Below are positions 11,701 to 20,989 of a stretch of DNA of 64,000 nucleotides, piece by piece. How positions within the stretch are numbered: the stretch's first letter is position 1; each line of letters starts with the position of its first letter. The stretch spans positions 178,428,117 through 178,492,116 of the forward strand of contig NC_090022.1 in the NCBI RefSeq assembly GCF_037176765.1, in the 5' to 3' direction. Made by a program: the position numbers and the translations under genes. The notes below the pieces were generated by a model. It searched no databases. It worked only from the letters and a program-made list of their open reading frames with translations, and had not been told where the DNA came from. This stretch comes from Anolis sagrei. Lineage: Eukaryota; Chordata; Lepidosauria; Squamata; Anolidae.

Positions 11701-14700
11701 CAGATCTCCTTCTCTATAGTTCTTTCTAAGTAAATTCCTTTTATACATTTTAAAAGGAAAGGATTTGTTTGTACACGCCCCAATATTTTATTCTCGACTG
11801 AGCCATGGATCATAGCAAAATCCATAATTTTGGCCCCCAATCCTACCCTCACCTTATTATGAGGTTGACCTATTGTTACATATGCTATATTTAACTACAC
11901 ATGGAATCCAAAATTCTCCCTATTTGTTGTCTAACCCTGCAGTTTCAATAGGTTGGGGTTAATTTTTCATTCTCAATAAAGAATACCCACAAAATTGTGT
12001 CCAGATGAGAGGATCAGGACTCTTGCAGCAAAAAAAGTAAATGGGTCCTGCCTATTTATACGGTCGGGCCTTACAATCGGCTGGGGAGGCCCTCTTCTCA
12101 GTCCCACCTCCTTTGCAAGCAAGGTTGGCAGGGACGAGGAAGAGGGCTTCCTCAGTGGTGGCCCCCCAACTCTGGAACACCCTCCCCAAGGAGAGTAGAC
12201 AGGCATCCACCCTCACAGCATTTAGGAGGGACTTAAAGACCTGGTTATTTAAACGGGCTTTTAATAATGATTAGTCAAACTCTAGGATATGGATTTACCT
12301 CAATGGGGTAGTAAGTTCTTTTAGCTCATAGGAACGACTGTATTTTTATTGTTAATTTTGTTACTTGATTGTTCTGTATTTTGTGTTTTATATTGATTTG
12401 ATATGTTATTGTTTGCTCCATTTTATGTATTTTATTGTATTGCACTTATTGTATTATTTATGTTGTAAGCAGCCCCGACTCCTCTGGGGAGAGAGGGTGG
12501 GATATAAATAAACATCATCATCATCATCATCATCATTAAAGATACTCACCACAAATCCACACCTTCATCATATTTCCTAGCACCATAGAGAAGTTCAGGA
12601 GCCCGATACCACCTCATGGAGAAGAAGATCACAAAAGTCATGACTCTGAGGAGATCCAAACCCATTCATCTCTATCACTACTTACACACCAGACTCCACT
12701 CTTCTCATACAATCTATGCCACAGTTTTCAGCATCCTCCTACTCCAGTGCTACTCCACAGCTATAATAATAGTAAATAATAATAAACTTTATTTATACCC
12801 CGACACCATCTCCCTAATGGGGACTCGGGGCAGTTACATGAGGCCAAATTACAATAAAATAAGATACAAGTTACAATAAAATAAACAACATCGCAGAAAG
12901 ATACAGAACATATGACTAAAATGGAAAAAAATATATATTTTAAAGTAAACCAAACATTATGACAGTGAGCGGGCCGCATGTACATAAAATTATTAAAAAC
13001 TCAGGGTGTGATAGGGGGGTAGAATTATTTGTGAGTGAGAACTACACTTCCAAGCTAGACTTAAAGAGTATTGGAATAAAATATGTACTTGGGTGGGGGC
13101 TGATGTTAATTTGTTGTTGCATGCCTTCATGTTTTTTACCCTAAGGCAGTGGTTCTCAACCTGGGGTCCCCAGATGTTTTTGGCCTTCAATTCCCAGAAA
13201 TCCTAACAACTGGTAATCTGGCTGGGATTTCTAGGAGATGTAGGCCAAAAACATCTGGGGACCCCAGGTTGAGAACTACTGCCCTAAGGTGACTTTATCT
13301 GGGCCTGAGAGTGTGTGACTCTCCCAAGGTTACATAATGGGTTTTCATGATTGAGCATGAAACAGAACCCCGATCTTGAGTTGAAGACCAATGGTCAAAC
13401 TACTACACTTTGCCTTAATAATTATCAGTCCATACTCCCTGCCAATCCCTATTCACCTGGTGGCTACTTGGTGGCTATAGAGTCTCTCCCCATCACTGGT
13501 AAAGACCCTGGCCAGACCAAAGTCAGCAATTTTCAGCTGACCTGTGGAGCTGATCAGCAAATTGGCTGGTTTCAGGTCCTGTAAAGAAAAGACAAAGATT
13601 CAGAAGACCTGCAGGTGTTCGTGGGAAAAGATGGGAAGTGAGCACAGGCTCAGGAAAAGGAACCCTGACGAAGAATATAATCAGACTAGACTTGGCGCTT
13701 ACCCGATGCATGATGGAGTTGGCGTGGCAGAAGGCCACTCCCTTGAGCAGCATAAGCATGTAGCCTTTCACTTGGGCCTCAGTGAGAGGCTGTTCGGAGT
13801 TGCGGATCACCTCAGACAGGTCAGACAGCATGTATTCAAACACCAGCACAAAGCCTGTGCCGTGAGGAAAGACATCCTTCAATTTCACCACCTAAAGAGA
13901 GAGAAGGAATGACCTGACATAGGTTTTGCAGACTCTAAAGCAGTGGTTCTCAACCTTTCTAATGCGGTGACCCCTAAATAAAGTTCCTCATATTGTGGTG
14001 ACCCCCACCCATATTTTCGTTGCTACTTCATAAATAATTTTGCTACTCTTATGAATTCTACTGCAAATATCTAATATGCAGGATGTATTTTCATTGTTAC
14101 AAATTGAACATAATTAAAGAATAGTGATTAATCACAAAAACAATATGTTTGGGCGAGTATGGACAATGGATGATGGGATTTGCAGTACCTTCAACCAATT
14201 CAGCTCTGACTTTCACAGACCACAGAGATCGCCCACGAATTACAGACCTGGACCAAACTTGAACACACAGAACTCCCATGACCAACAGAAAATACTGGAG
14301 GGGTTTGGGAGGAACTGACAGTGATTTATGGGACATGTAGTTCACTTACATCCGAAAAGTACAGTGAACCCAAATGACTATGGATCTGGACCAAACTTGC
14401 CATGAATAATCAATATGCCCAAATTTGAACAATGGTGGAGTTTGGGGGAAATGGATCTTGACATTTGGGAGTTGCAGTTGCTGGGATTTATAGTTCCTCT
14501 GCCACCAGAGAGCATTCTGAACTCCAACAAAAATGGAATTGAAGAAGCTTGGCATACAGAACTCCCATAACCAACAGAAATAACTGGAGAGTTTTGGGGT
14601 TATTTTCCTGACATTTAGGGGTTGCTGGGATATATAGTTCCCTCCCATCCAAAAGCATTCTGAACTCATGCAGCCATGGAATGGACTCAAACTTGGCACA

Positions 14701-15823
14701 GAGAACTCCCATGATCAACAGAAAATACTGGAGAGGCTTGGGGAACATAGACCTTGGCATTTGGGAGTTGCTGGGTTATATAGTTTCCTCCCATCCAAAA
14801 GCATTCTGAACTCATGTAGCCATGGGATGGACTCACACTTGGCACAGAGAACTCCCTCCGTCCGACCCCAACCCCTTCTGAGCTCGGATGGAGGCAAGGC
14901 CGGGCGGTGAAGGCTCCATGGATGGCCAGGTATTGAGGACGGCAGGGAGAAGTTTACTCACCTTGCAGGTCTGAACAGAGGGGAGTCTTTTTCCCCTGTG
15001 CGTTTGCCTCCAAAGCTCCTCCTCCTGACTACGCACAAGTCTGTGGGAAGAGCAGGAGGAGGAGCCTGCCAGGAGTGCCATTTGGCTGGCTCAGGGGGTC
15101 GGCAGCCATTCTGGAGGGGGCGGGACTGTCTAAGGCAGCTTCGCGACCACCCAAAAATGGCCAAACGACACCCCCAGGGGTCGCGACCCCCAGGTTGAGA
15201 ACCGCTGCTCTAAAGTCTCATGCCAAAGGGAACAAACTACAAATCAGAAAACCTCTTCCATACACTACTCAAATCACATTACGCTAAGATAGAACACCAG
15301 AACCTTTGACTTAAGAAAATGGAAAGAAAATCAGCCCATCTTCAGCCATCAGATACAAATTTGATTCCAAGAACACCTCGTGCAAACCACACTTTCCTCC
15401 CATTCTTCAGTCCTTGATCTTTGCATTCCCAGAAGCCCCAGACAGCATGGTCAACAGTGGGAAATGAAATCCAAAACACCTGGAGGGCTAGTGCATTTCA
15501 TCCACTTGATGGCACACACTTCAACAAACTACTCACGTGTTGGTTTTCTTCAATTTCCTGCAGGGCCTTGATCTCCCGAAGTGCTTGGTTGGGGATCCCG
15601 TCCTCTAGTTTCCGGAGAGCCACTTTCTTCAAGGCAACTGTCTCCCCAGTCTGTCAAGAAAGAGAGTATAGTAAAAACCAAAAACAGGTCTTAACTTCCA
15701 TATTTGAGAAAGCAGTTGAATTGTGGTGACAAGAAAGATCCCACTTACCTCTATATTTTTGGCTTTAAAAACAATGCCATGGGCCCCTTCTCCAATGCGG
15801 CCCAGGATGCTGTACTGGTCCAT
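5708..15823 (-). CDS. CDK20: Cyclin-dependent kinase 20 (cell-cycle-related kinase)
   Basis: Serine/threonine kinase of the CDK family, known from other vertebrates as a regulator of cilia, hedgehog signalling and the cell cycle. Coding exons on the minus strand are 15823-15749, 15650-15537, 13891-13703, 13578-13457, 12612-12550, 11064-10941, 10400-10245 and 5896-5708. All junctions are GT/AG, phases agree, and the total is 343 aa against 346 in human as I recall it. Visible motifs are the glycine loop G11-x-G13-x-x-G16, catalytic K33, helix-C E51 in NQALRE, HRDLKPAN at 125-132, DFG at 145-147 and APE at 171-173. The C-terminal tail [15 protein letters not shown] matches CDK20 closely. The start is [13 protein letters not shown], seven bases after a 3' splice site (AG at 15832-15831), so a non-coding exon lies upstream. 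Position 161 in the activation loop is Ser ([10 protein letters not shown]), where I recall Thr in human. Introns hold L2, hAT and MITE copies; intron 8 (4.3 kb) is the longest. Confidence 0.97.
5999..6215 (-). mobile_element. L2 LINE 3' tail fragment
   Basis: Reverse complement of an L2-type tail (ACTTTATTCTTGTACCC..CTCCCCAAAGGGTCTCAGG). It lies in CDK20 intron 8. Confidence 0.65.
6300..6429. mobile_element. Palindromic hAT-type MITE
   Basis: Arms TGTGGCCCTCCAGCTGTTTG and its reverse complement flank a short centre. The flanking direct repeat is ATCTAAAA (6292-6299 and 6430-6437), an 8 bp target duplication of the hAT kind. Confidence 0.8.
6438..7320. other. CDK20 intron sequence, nothing recognised
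   Basis: AT-rich single-copy-looking intron DNA with no repeat family that I can name. Confidence 0.4.
7321..7558 (+). mobile_element. BovB (RTE) LINE, 3' end fragment
   Basis: Carries the BovB C-terminal frame (YFGHIMRR-like, [20 protein letters not shown]) and the 3' end ACTGAACGAATGAACAACAA, matching 57700-57936. Confidence 0.9.
7680..7830. mobile_element. MITE with CTTCCACACAGC ends
   Basis: Imperfect palindrome with ends CTTCCACACAGCTGTATAA and TATGGCTGTGTGGTAGGGCC. Related copies are at 40041-40183, 53294-53437, 62033-62097 and 63288-63923. The target duplication is not clear. Confidence 0.7.
8226..8450 (+). mobile_element. Sauria-type SINE
   Basis: tRNA-related head (GTAGTGGTTTAAGCATGAAA), the conserved block TGACTTTGGGCAGGTTACAC, and a BovB-like tail (GAAATGACTTGAAAGCACAC AGCAACAAA), as in squamate SINEs mobilised by BovB. 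Confidence 0.8.
8451..9431. other. CDK20 intron 8, nothing recognised
   Basis: No repeat family or conserved exon recognised. An open frame at 8880-9101 has no splice-flanked or family-like features. Confidence 0.4.
9432..9975 (+). mobile_element. L2 LINE 3' portion
   Basis: Frame [19 protein letters not shown], then [13 protein letters not shown] and [10 protein letters not shown], the C-terminal end of an L2-type reverse transcriptase. The tail ends GGTATATAAATACTGTAAATA. Confidence 0.85.
10560..10745 (+). mobile_element. L2 LINE 3' tail
   Basis: Ends AAGCCGCCTTGAGTCGCC..GAGAAAGGCGGGATAGAAATA, typical of L2-type 3' ends here. It lies in CDK20 intron 7. Confidence 0.7.
11990..12535 (+). 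mobile_element. L2 LINE 3' portion
   Basis: C-terminal L2 frame with [19 protein letters not shown] and [10 protein letters not shown], then a non-coding tail ending GTGGGATATAAATAAACATC plus ATC repeats. It ends immediately before CDK20 coding exon 5 (12550-12612), only about 15 bp from the splice donor at 12549. Confidence 0.85.
12772..12920 (-). mobile_element. L2 LINE 3' tail fragment
   Basis: Reverse complement of the L2 tail (AAACTTTATTTATACCCCGA .. GACTCGGGGCAGTTACATGA). Confidence 0.7.
13147..13281. mobile_element. Palindromic hAT-type MITE (CAGTGGTTCTCAACC)
   Basis: 135 bp near-perfect palindrome with ends CAGTGGTTCTCAACCTGGGG, flanked by the exact 8 bp duplication CCCTAAGG. Sister copies are at 25965, 42663, 55362 and 58937. 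Confidence 0.93.
13941..15207. mobile_element. Long non-autonomous hAT-type element
   Basis: 1.27 kb in CDK20 intron 3. The ends are CAGTGGTTCTCAACCTTTCT and CAGGTTGAGAACCGCTG, with an exact 8 bp target duplication CTCTAAAG. There is no transposase frame. The inside (14110-14860) is built from repeated 150-170 bp blocks, each with a GGGAGTTGC..TGGGATTTATAGTT core that is also found inside the Helitrons of this window. Confidence 0.9.
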
Positions 15824-16157
15824 GGTGCTTCTAAGAGTGGAAAGAGAAAAAAGACACATTGCCTTCTTAGTTGTGAGATGCATATTATGACAATAAGATT
15901 GTAGAATGAGCATTAGATATCCACTGGGGTTTGCTTCCAGGACGTTGAATGGACACCAAAATCCTTGGATGCACAAATTCCACTTTATGAAATGAAATAG
16001 TAAAATGTTGTCCTTATTTTGAAACGACAAACTACTCAAATTAATACTAGAGAAAGTTTGAGGATCAATGAAATGGCAGGGGAAAAAACAGCTATGCATA
16101 CACATTATCACAGTGGTCAGCAAGTGGCAAAATCTAGGTTTGGTTTTTGGATTTTTA

Positions 16158-16375
16158 AAAAAATATTCCAGAGCCATGGCTGCTGAAGGTTTTTCGAGCT
16201 ATATTGTCATGTTCCAGAAGCATTCTCTCCTGACGTTTCACCTGCATCTATGGCAGGTATCGTCAGAGGTTGTGAGGTCACAACCTCAGGGGAGAATGCT
16301 TCTGGAACATGGCCATACAACCCGAAAAACTTAAGGAATCCACTGATTCTGGCCATGAAAGTCTTCGACAACACA
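16158..16375. mobile_element. Penelope-like 3' end, inverted pair
   Basis: Two copies of the same 3' end (GCATTCTCTCCTGACGTTTC.. and its reverse complement) meet head to head near 16275. The flanks TTCCAGAGCCATG and TTTCAGAGCCATG form a 13 bp target duplication. It lies in CDK20 intron 1. Confidence 0.75.
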
Positions 16376-16744
16376 TTTCAGAGCCATGTTTATTTGAATT
16401 CCCATCATTCTTCACCAATGGATATACTGGCTAAGTCTAAAGCCTTAAAGGTGCAGATCTCCCCAATACACTTAACCATAATTGCAAGATCTCAAACACA
16501 GCTGACACTCAGTTAACTGGCACCCATGGGGATTGGTAAATGCTGGATAAATGTAGTTTCCGGTTGCGTGGGAGTTGCTATTAAAAATAGACCTAATGAA
16601 TATTAAACTCCATGCTATACCATAAACATAAACTCTGTATCAACTTGATATGAATACTGTAATAAAACACAAATAAAGACAAACTTAAGTTTTACATTTT
16701 GGCTAAAAATGATTTTGTTTTAATTACTTTTTCGGAACTCTTCC

Positions 16745-17013
16745 ATTATCTGGGCGAAGGCCACTAGGGGGTGCTGGAGAGAATACAATAGTCCATGGGG
16801 GGCAGTTGAAAGAGGCAAACCATTTCCCCTTTTTTCGCTGGTTATTCCCCCTCCCAACTTCCGATATCATAAGCGAGGGTTGTTTCCACAACGGGGACAT
16901 GGGTGGGGAAAATAACAGGAAATCAGTTTTACTCCTTCAACTCACCCTCCACCCGTGTAAAATGGACTATGCTTCTCTCTCTAGCACCCCCTAGTGGCCT
17001 CCAACCAGATAAT
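16745..17013. mobile_element. Inverted-repeat MITE with CTCF-like motifs in both arms
   Basis: The left arm GGCCACTAGGGGGTGCTGGA and the right arm, read on the minus strand, GGCCACTAGGGGGTGCTAGA are inverted copies. The outer ends are ATTATCTGG / CCAGATAAT. CCACTAGGGGGTGC differs from the CTCF core consensus at one position. It lies in CDK20 intron 1. The target duplication was not resolved. Confidence 0.75.
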
Positions 17014-17017
17014 AAAA

Positions 17018-17130
17018 CAGGTTGTTATAGGTTTTTTGGGCTATATGGCCATGTTCTAGAAGCATTCTCTCCTGATGTTTCGCCTGCATCTACGGCAAGC
17101 ATCCTCTGAGGTTGTGAGGTCCTTACTTAC
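17018..17130 (-). mobile_element. Penelope-like element 3' end fragment
   Basis: GGCTATATGGCCATGTTCTA then GCATTCTCTCCTGATGTTTC, the reverse of the 3' end found at 39500-39745. Confidence 0.75.
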
Positions 17131-17195
17131 TAACTTGTACTTACTTACTTACTTGGGTGATCCCTCATTGTCCGAGTAAGATTGTCCTCCAAGTT

Positions 17196-17430
17196 CGGTG
17201 TTTGTGTATATGTGTATACATGTGTGTGTATATATGTGGTTTTGTGCATGCGTTGTAATGCTTTTTTTTTGTTTTTGTCTTTTTAAGTCTCTTCTGCTGT
17301 ATTTTTCAGTGTTCTTTAGAGTGATGGTCACTTGTTGGCCTGATAGGTGTATTGTGTCCGAATTTGGTCTCAATTTGTCCAGTGGTTTTTGAGTTATGTT
17401 AATCCCACAAACGAACATTTATATATATAT
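17196..17430 (-). mobile_element. Helitron fragment, CA-repeat subfamily
   Basis: The right side is the reversed Helitron 5' region (GAGTTATGTTAATCCCACAA). The inside carries the GCATGCGTTGTAATG and CA/TA-repeat body shared with 32550-32843 and 61655-62002. The terminal TC is lost in a TA run. The adjoining 17131-17195 resembles the 3' end of the LINE at 41255-42110. Confidence 0.7.
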
Positions 17431-17731
17431 GGTAAAGGTTTTCCTGTGACATCAAGTCTAGTCATGTCCGACTCTGGGGGGTGGTGCTCATCTTCATTTC
17501 TAAGCCAAAGAGCCGGCGTTGTCCGTAGACACCTTCAAGGTCATGTGACTGCATGGACTGATGTTAACTTCCTGCCAGAGCAGTACCTATTGATCTACCC
17601 AACATTTTAAAACTGCTATGTTGGCAGAAGCTGGGGCTAACAGCAAGAGCTCACCCCATTCAAACTGCCAACCTTTCGGTAAGCAAGTTCAAAAGCTCAG
17701 CGGTTTAACCCAGTGCGCCACCAGGGGCTCC
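17431..17731 (-). mobile_element. tRNA-derived SINE (type A)
   Basis: Read on the minus strand it starts GGAGCCCCTGGTGGCGCACT, has an A box and a degenerate B box, the middle CTGCCAACATAGCAG and the end ACCTTTACC. Other copies are at 19434, 19974, 29351 and 55694. Confidence 0.85.
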
Positions 17732-17749
17732 ATACACACACACACACAC

Positions 17750-18192
17750 CTATATAAATAAAAATGTAATGTTCGTTTGTCGGATTAACATAACTCAAAA
17801 ACCACTGGACGAATTGCTGCCAAATTTGGCCACAAAACACCTACTAACTCAAGGAGTGACCATCACTAAAAAAAATTAATTTTGTCATTTGGGAGTTGTA
17901 GTTGCTGTAATTTATAGTTCACCTACAATCAAAGAGCATTCGGAACTCGCCCAATGATGAAATGGGACCTAGGACTCCCATGACCAACAGAAAACACTAG
18001 AAGAGTTTGGTGGGCATTGAGTTTGGGAGTTGTAGTTCACCTACATCCAGAGAGCACTGTGGACTCAAACAACATTGGACCTGGACCAAACTTGGCACAA
18101 ATATTCCATATGCCCAAATATGAACACAGATCGAGTTGGGGGAAATAGACCTTGACACTTGGGAGCTGTAGTTACTGGGATTTATAGTACAT
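17750..18192 (+). mobile_element. Helitron, 3'-truncated
   Basis: Starts CTATATAAATAAAAATGTAA and contains two shared-module blocks (17880-17990, 18025-18190). The right end runs into a TATACACA microsatellite instead of the hairpin and CTAG. Confidence 0.8.
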
Positions 18193-18324
18193 ATACAAAT
18201 ATATTTAAACATACATTGATATACACACATAAGTATGTGTGTGTGTGTCTTTCTCTCTGAATGAAATTCATTTAGGTTTCCTACAAACCATCTATGTTTG
18301 GTATAGGGCCAATGGGAACACTCC

Positions 18325-18480
18325 AAGCACAAGCCCCAGCCTGGAAACCTGGCTTTGACCCCTGCTCAGCCATGGAAACCCAAGTCACACTCTCTCAGCC
18401 TCAGAGGAAGGCAAGGGCAAACCCCCTCCAAACAAATCTGGCCAGGGTCCCCATCAATTGAAGGGCCACCTCCACAACAC
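18325..18480 (+). mobile_element. Sauria-type SINE fragment
   Basis: Contains CACACTCTCTCAGCCTCAGA GGAAGGCAAGGGC, the central block of the Sauria-type SINE, without a clear tail. It lies just downstream of CDK20 exon 1. Confidence 0.6.
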
Positions 18481-18491
18481 TTCCAACTCAC

Positions 18492-18660
18492 GCAGGCCTA
18501 AGAAGAGCTCCTGGGCCTTCCTACACAAGGCGACCCCTGGCTCCCATCCTGGGCCCGGCGCCTTTAAATCTTGACATGCGCAGTTACAACGCTCTGCCTT
18601 TTCCCCCTTTCCCGTCATGCATCGCTCTCCCAGCCACTGACTCCTCTTGGTTAGAATCTA
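18492..18660 (-). promoter_or_regulatory. CDK20: CDK20 promoter and non-coding exon 1 (inferred)
   Basis: GC-rich, repeat-free island upstream of CDK20. On the minus strand a good donor GC|GTGAGT falls at 18492/18491 and pairs in principle with the acceptor at 15832-15831, seven bases before the CDK20 ATG. The island carries a TGCGCATG motif, an NRF1-like half site. There is no TATA box. Exon and start site are inferred, not proven. Confidence 0.6.
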
Positions 18661-18842
18661 GGGCTCGATAAGGATGGTAATCAAATAAAATTTCAGGTTC
18701 CTAATCGCACTTGGTAGCATCCTCTCTGATCTGGAAATGCATAGAAACCTTTTTTTAAAAATTAATATCCTAGACCTGGAAAGCCATTGCGTCTGACACC
18801 CCGCCCCCCACTCCTTCTCAATGCTGGATCTCCATCTAAAGT

Positions 18843-18964
18843 AGTGTGCCCTAACTTAGGACCTCTTGGTTTTTTGGACTTCAGCTCCCAGAATTCCAGG
18901 CTGTTGGCCAAGGTAGCTGGGGCTTCTGGGAGTTGGAGTCCAAGGCAAGGTTTGGGGAACACTG
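18843..18964. mobile_element. Palindromic MITE relative
   Basis: Arms CAGCTCCCAGAATTCC and the reverse GGCTTCTGGGAGTTGGAGTC lie within ends GTGCCCTAACTTAGG / GGTTTGGGGAACAC. It resembles the CAGTGGTTCTCAACC group in layout. No clear target duplication. Confidence 0.55.
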
Positions 18965-19236
18965 CATAGTATCCAGGCAGAATGCTTCCCATCCTCTTTG
19001 GGGAGATTTTCAAGAGAGCTGTAGAAATCCCTTTTCTTCATTGTTTTTTAAATAAAAATGCTGGATCAGAATTACTTTTTCCCCTGGTACAATATATACT
19101 TATATACACACACATATGCACATACATGAATATATATGTACACACATATACACATGTATGTACAAGCACACACACACATGCACATGTATATACATGTATG
19201 CACATATATATGCACAATCATACATACACACACACA

Positions 19237-19296
<60 letters not shown>

Positions 19297-19433
19297 AATA
19301 ATAATATTTATTTATTTGATCAAGGCAAGGCAACAAGGTGAAGACAGCAGCCGACCTTCTATTTATAGTCAGAATCTTATTTTCCTGGTTCTTCTTTCAG
19401 GAAATCTGCTCTTTTCTTAATAGCATATATAAA

Positions 19434-19732
19434 GGGTCCCCAGTGGCACAGTGGGTTAAAGCGCTGAGTTGCTGAGCTTGTTGACCGAGAGGTCACAGGT
19501 TCGATTCTGGGGAGCAGCGTGAACTTCCGCTGTCACCCCCAGCTTCTGCCAACCTAGCAGTTCAAAAACATACAAATATGAGTAGATCAATAAGTACCGC
19601 TCCAGCAGGAAGGTAACAGCGCTCCATGCAGTAACAACGCTAGGCTCTTCGGCTTAGAAATGGAGATGAGCACCACACCCCAGAGTCAGACATGACTGGA
19701 CTTAATGCCAGGGGACAACTGTTACCTTTTAT
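19434..19732 (+). mobile_element. tRNA-derived SINE (type A)
   Basis: GGTCCCCAGTGGCACAGTGG head, B box GGTTCGATTCT, and CTGCCAACCTAGCAG middle, ending TGTTACCTTT. Confidence 0.85.
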
Positions 19733-19881
19733 ATACATGTACAGAAATATTAATATATACATATATACATACACACATGCATATACATGTACACACATAT
19801 AAAAAACATACACATATGTATGTGCACACATACATGCACATATATAATCACACACATATGCACATGTATATACATGTACAG

Positions 19882-19921
<40 letters not shown>

Positions 19922-19973
19922 GCACATATATACATGTACAAACATATTTTATATATACATATACACATGTATA

Positions 19974-20300
19974 GGAGCCCCTGGTGGCGCAGTGGGTTAA
20001 AGCGCTGAGCTGCTGTGCTTGTTGACTGAAAGGTCGCAGGTTCGATACCGGGGAGTGGTGTGAGCTTCTGCTGTCAGCCCCAGCTACTGCCAACCTAGCA
20101 GTTCGAAAACATGCAAAATGTGAGTAGATCAATAGGTATCATTCCAGCAGGAAGGTAACAGCTTTCCATGCAGTCATGCCACCCACATGACCTTCGAGAT
20201 GTCTACAGACAATGCCGGCTCTTCAGATTAGAAATGGAGATGAGCACCAACCCCAGAGTCGGACATGACTGATGTCAGGGGAAAACCTTTACCTTTACCT
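19974..20300 (+). mobile_element. tRNA-derived SINE (type A)
   Basis: GAGCCCCTGGTGGCGCAGTG head, B box GGTTCGATACC, and an end made of repeated ACCTTT. Confidence 0.88.
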
Positions 20301-20312
20301 ATACACATAATA

Positions 20313-20588
20313 TGGAGCCCCCGGTGGCTCAGTGGGTTAAACCCCTGTGCCGGCAGGACTGAAGACCGACAGGACACAGGTTCGAATCTGGGGAGAGGCA
20401 GATGAGCTCCCTCTGTCAGCTCCAGCTCCCCAAGCGGGAACGTGAGAGAAGCCTCCCACAAGGATGATAAAAACATAAAATCATCCGGGCGTCCCCTGGG
20501 CAACATACTTGTAGACAGCCAACTCTCTCACACAGAAGCAACTTGCATTTTCTCAAGTCACTCCTGACACGACAAAAAACAAAACAAA
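20313..20588 (+). mobile_element. tRNA-derived SINE (type B)
   Basis: Same kind of tRNA-like head (GGAGCCCCCGGTGGCTCAGT) but a different body (CCCTGTGCCGGCAGGACTGA .. CACTCCTGACACGACAAA). Copies are at 37901 and 56524. Confidence 0.85.
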
Positions 20589-20989
20589 ATCTATACACAT
20601 ATATGTCGTGTACACACATACACATGCACACATGTATATATAAACACATGTACACACTGGTATATACAAGTACATACACATATGCACTTGTGTATATATA
20701 TATGTGTGTACAAATGTATGTACATGTACAGTCATACATATATATACACACACATATACATGTACATATTTGTATTCATACACAAATGTATACACATACA
20801 TGTATATACACTTACACACATAAATATATACACATGTACATACATATACACTCATACACACATGTATGTACAAGTACACACATATATGCACATGTATATT
20901 CATGTATGCACACATCTATACACATGCAGTCATACATGTACATACATATTCATATATATACTGGTACATGTATCTGAAAAAATGCACAC

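Larger units (their letters stand above)
19083..20980. repeat. CA/TA-rich microsatellite region
   Basis: Three long tracts (19083-19300, 19733-19973, 20590-20980) of ACACATATATGTAC-like dinucleotide mixtures, including pure TA and TG runs at 19230-19291. SINEs sit between them. All reading frames here give only His/Thr/Tyr/Ile repeats. Confidence 0.9.

Noticed and set aside
13544-13912. 122-residue plus-strand frame
   Set aside because: Shadow of CDK20 exons 3 and 4 on the other strand.
14124-15198. Several short frames on both strands near 14-15 kb
   Set aside because: They lie entirely within the non-autonomous hAT element 13941-15207 in a CDK20 intron.
19434-20588. Possible tRNA genes
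   Set aside because: A and B boxes belong to dispersed SINEs with long bodies. No full cloverleaf with acceptor stem was found.
19100-20980. Many overlapping frames of His/Thr/Tyr/Ile repeats
   Set aside because: CA/TA microsatellites give such frames on both strands.
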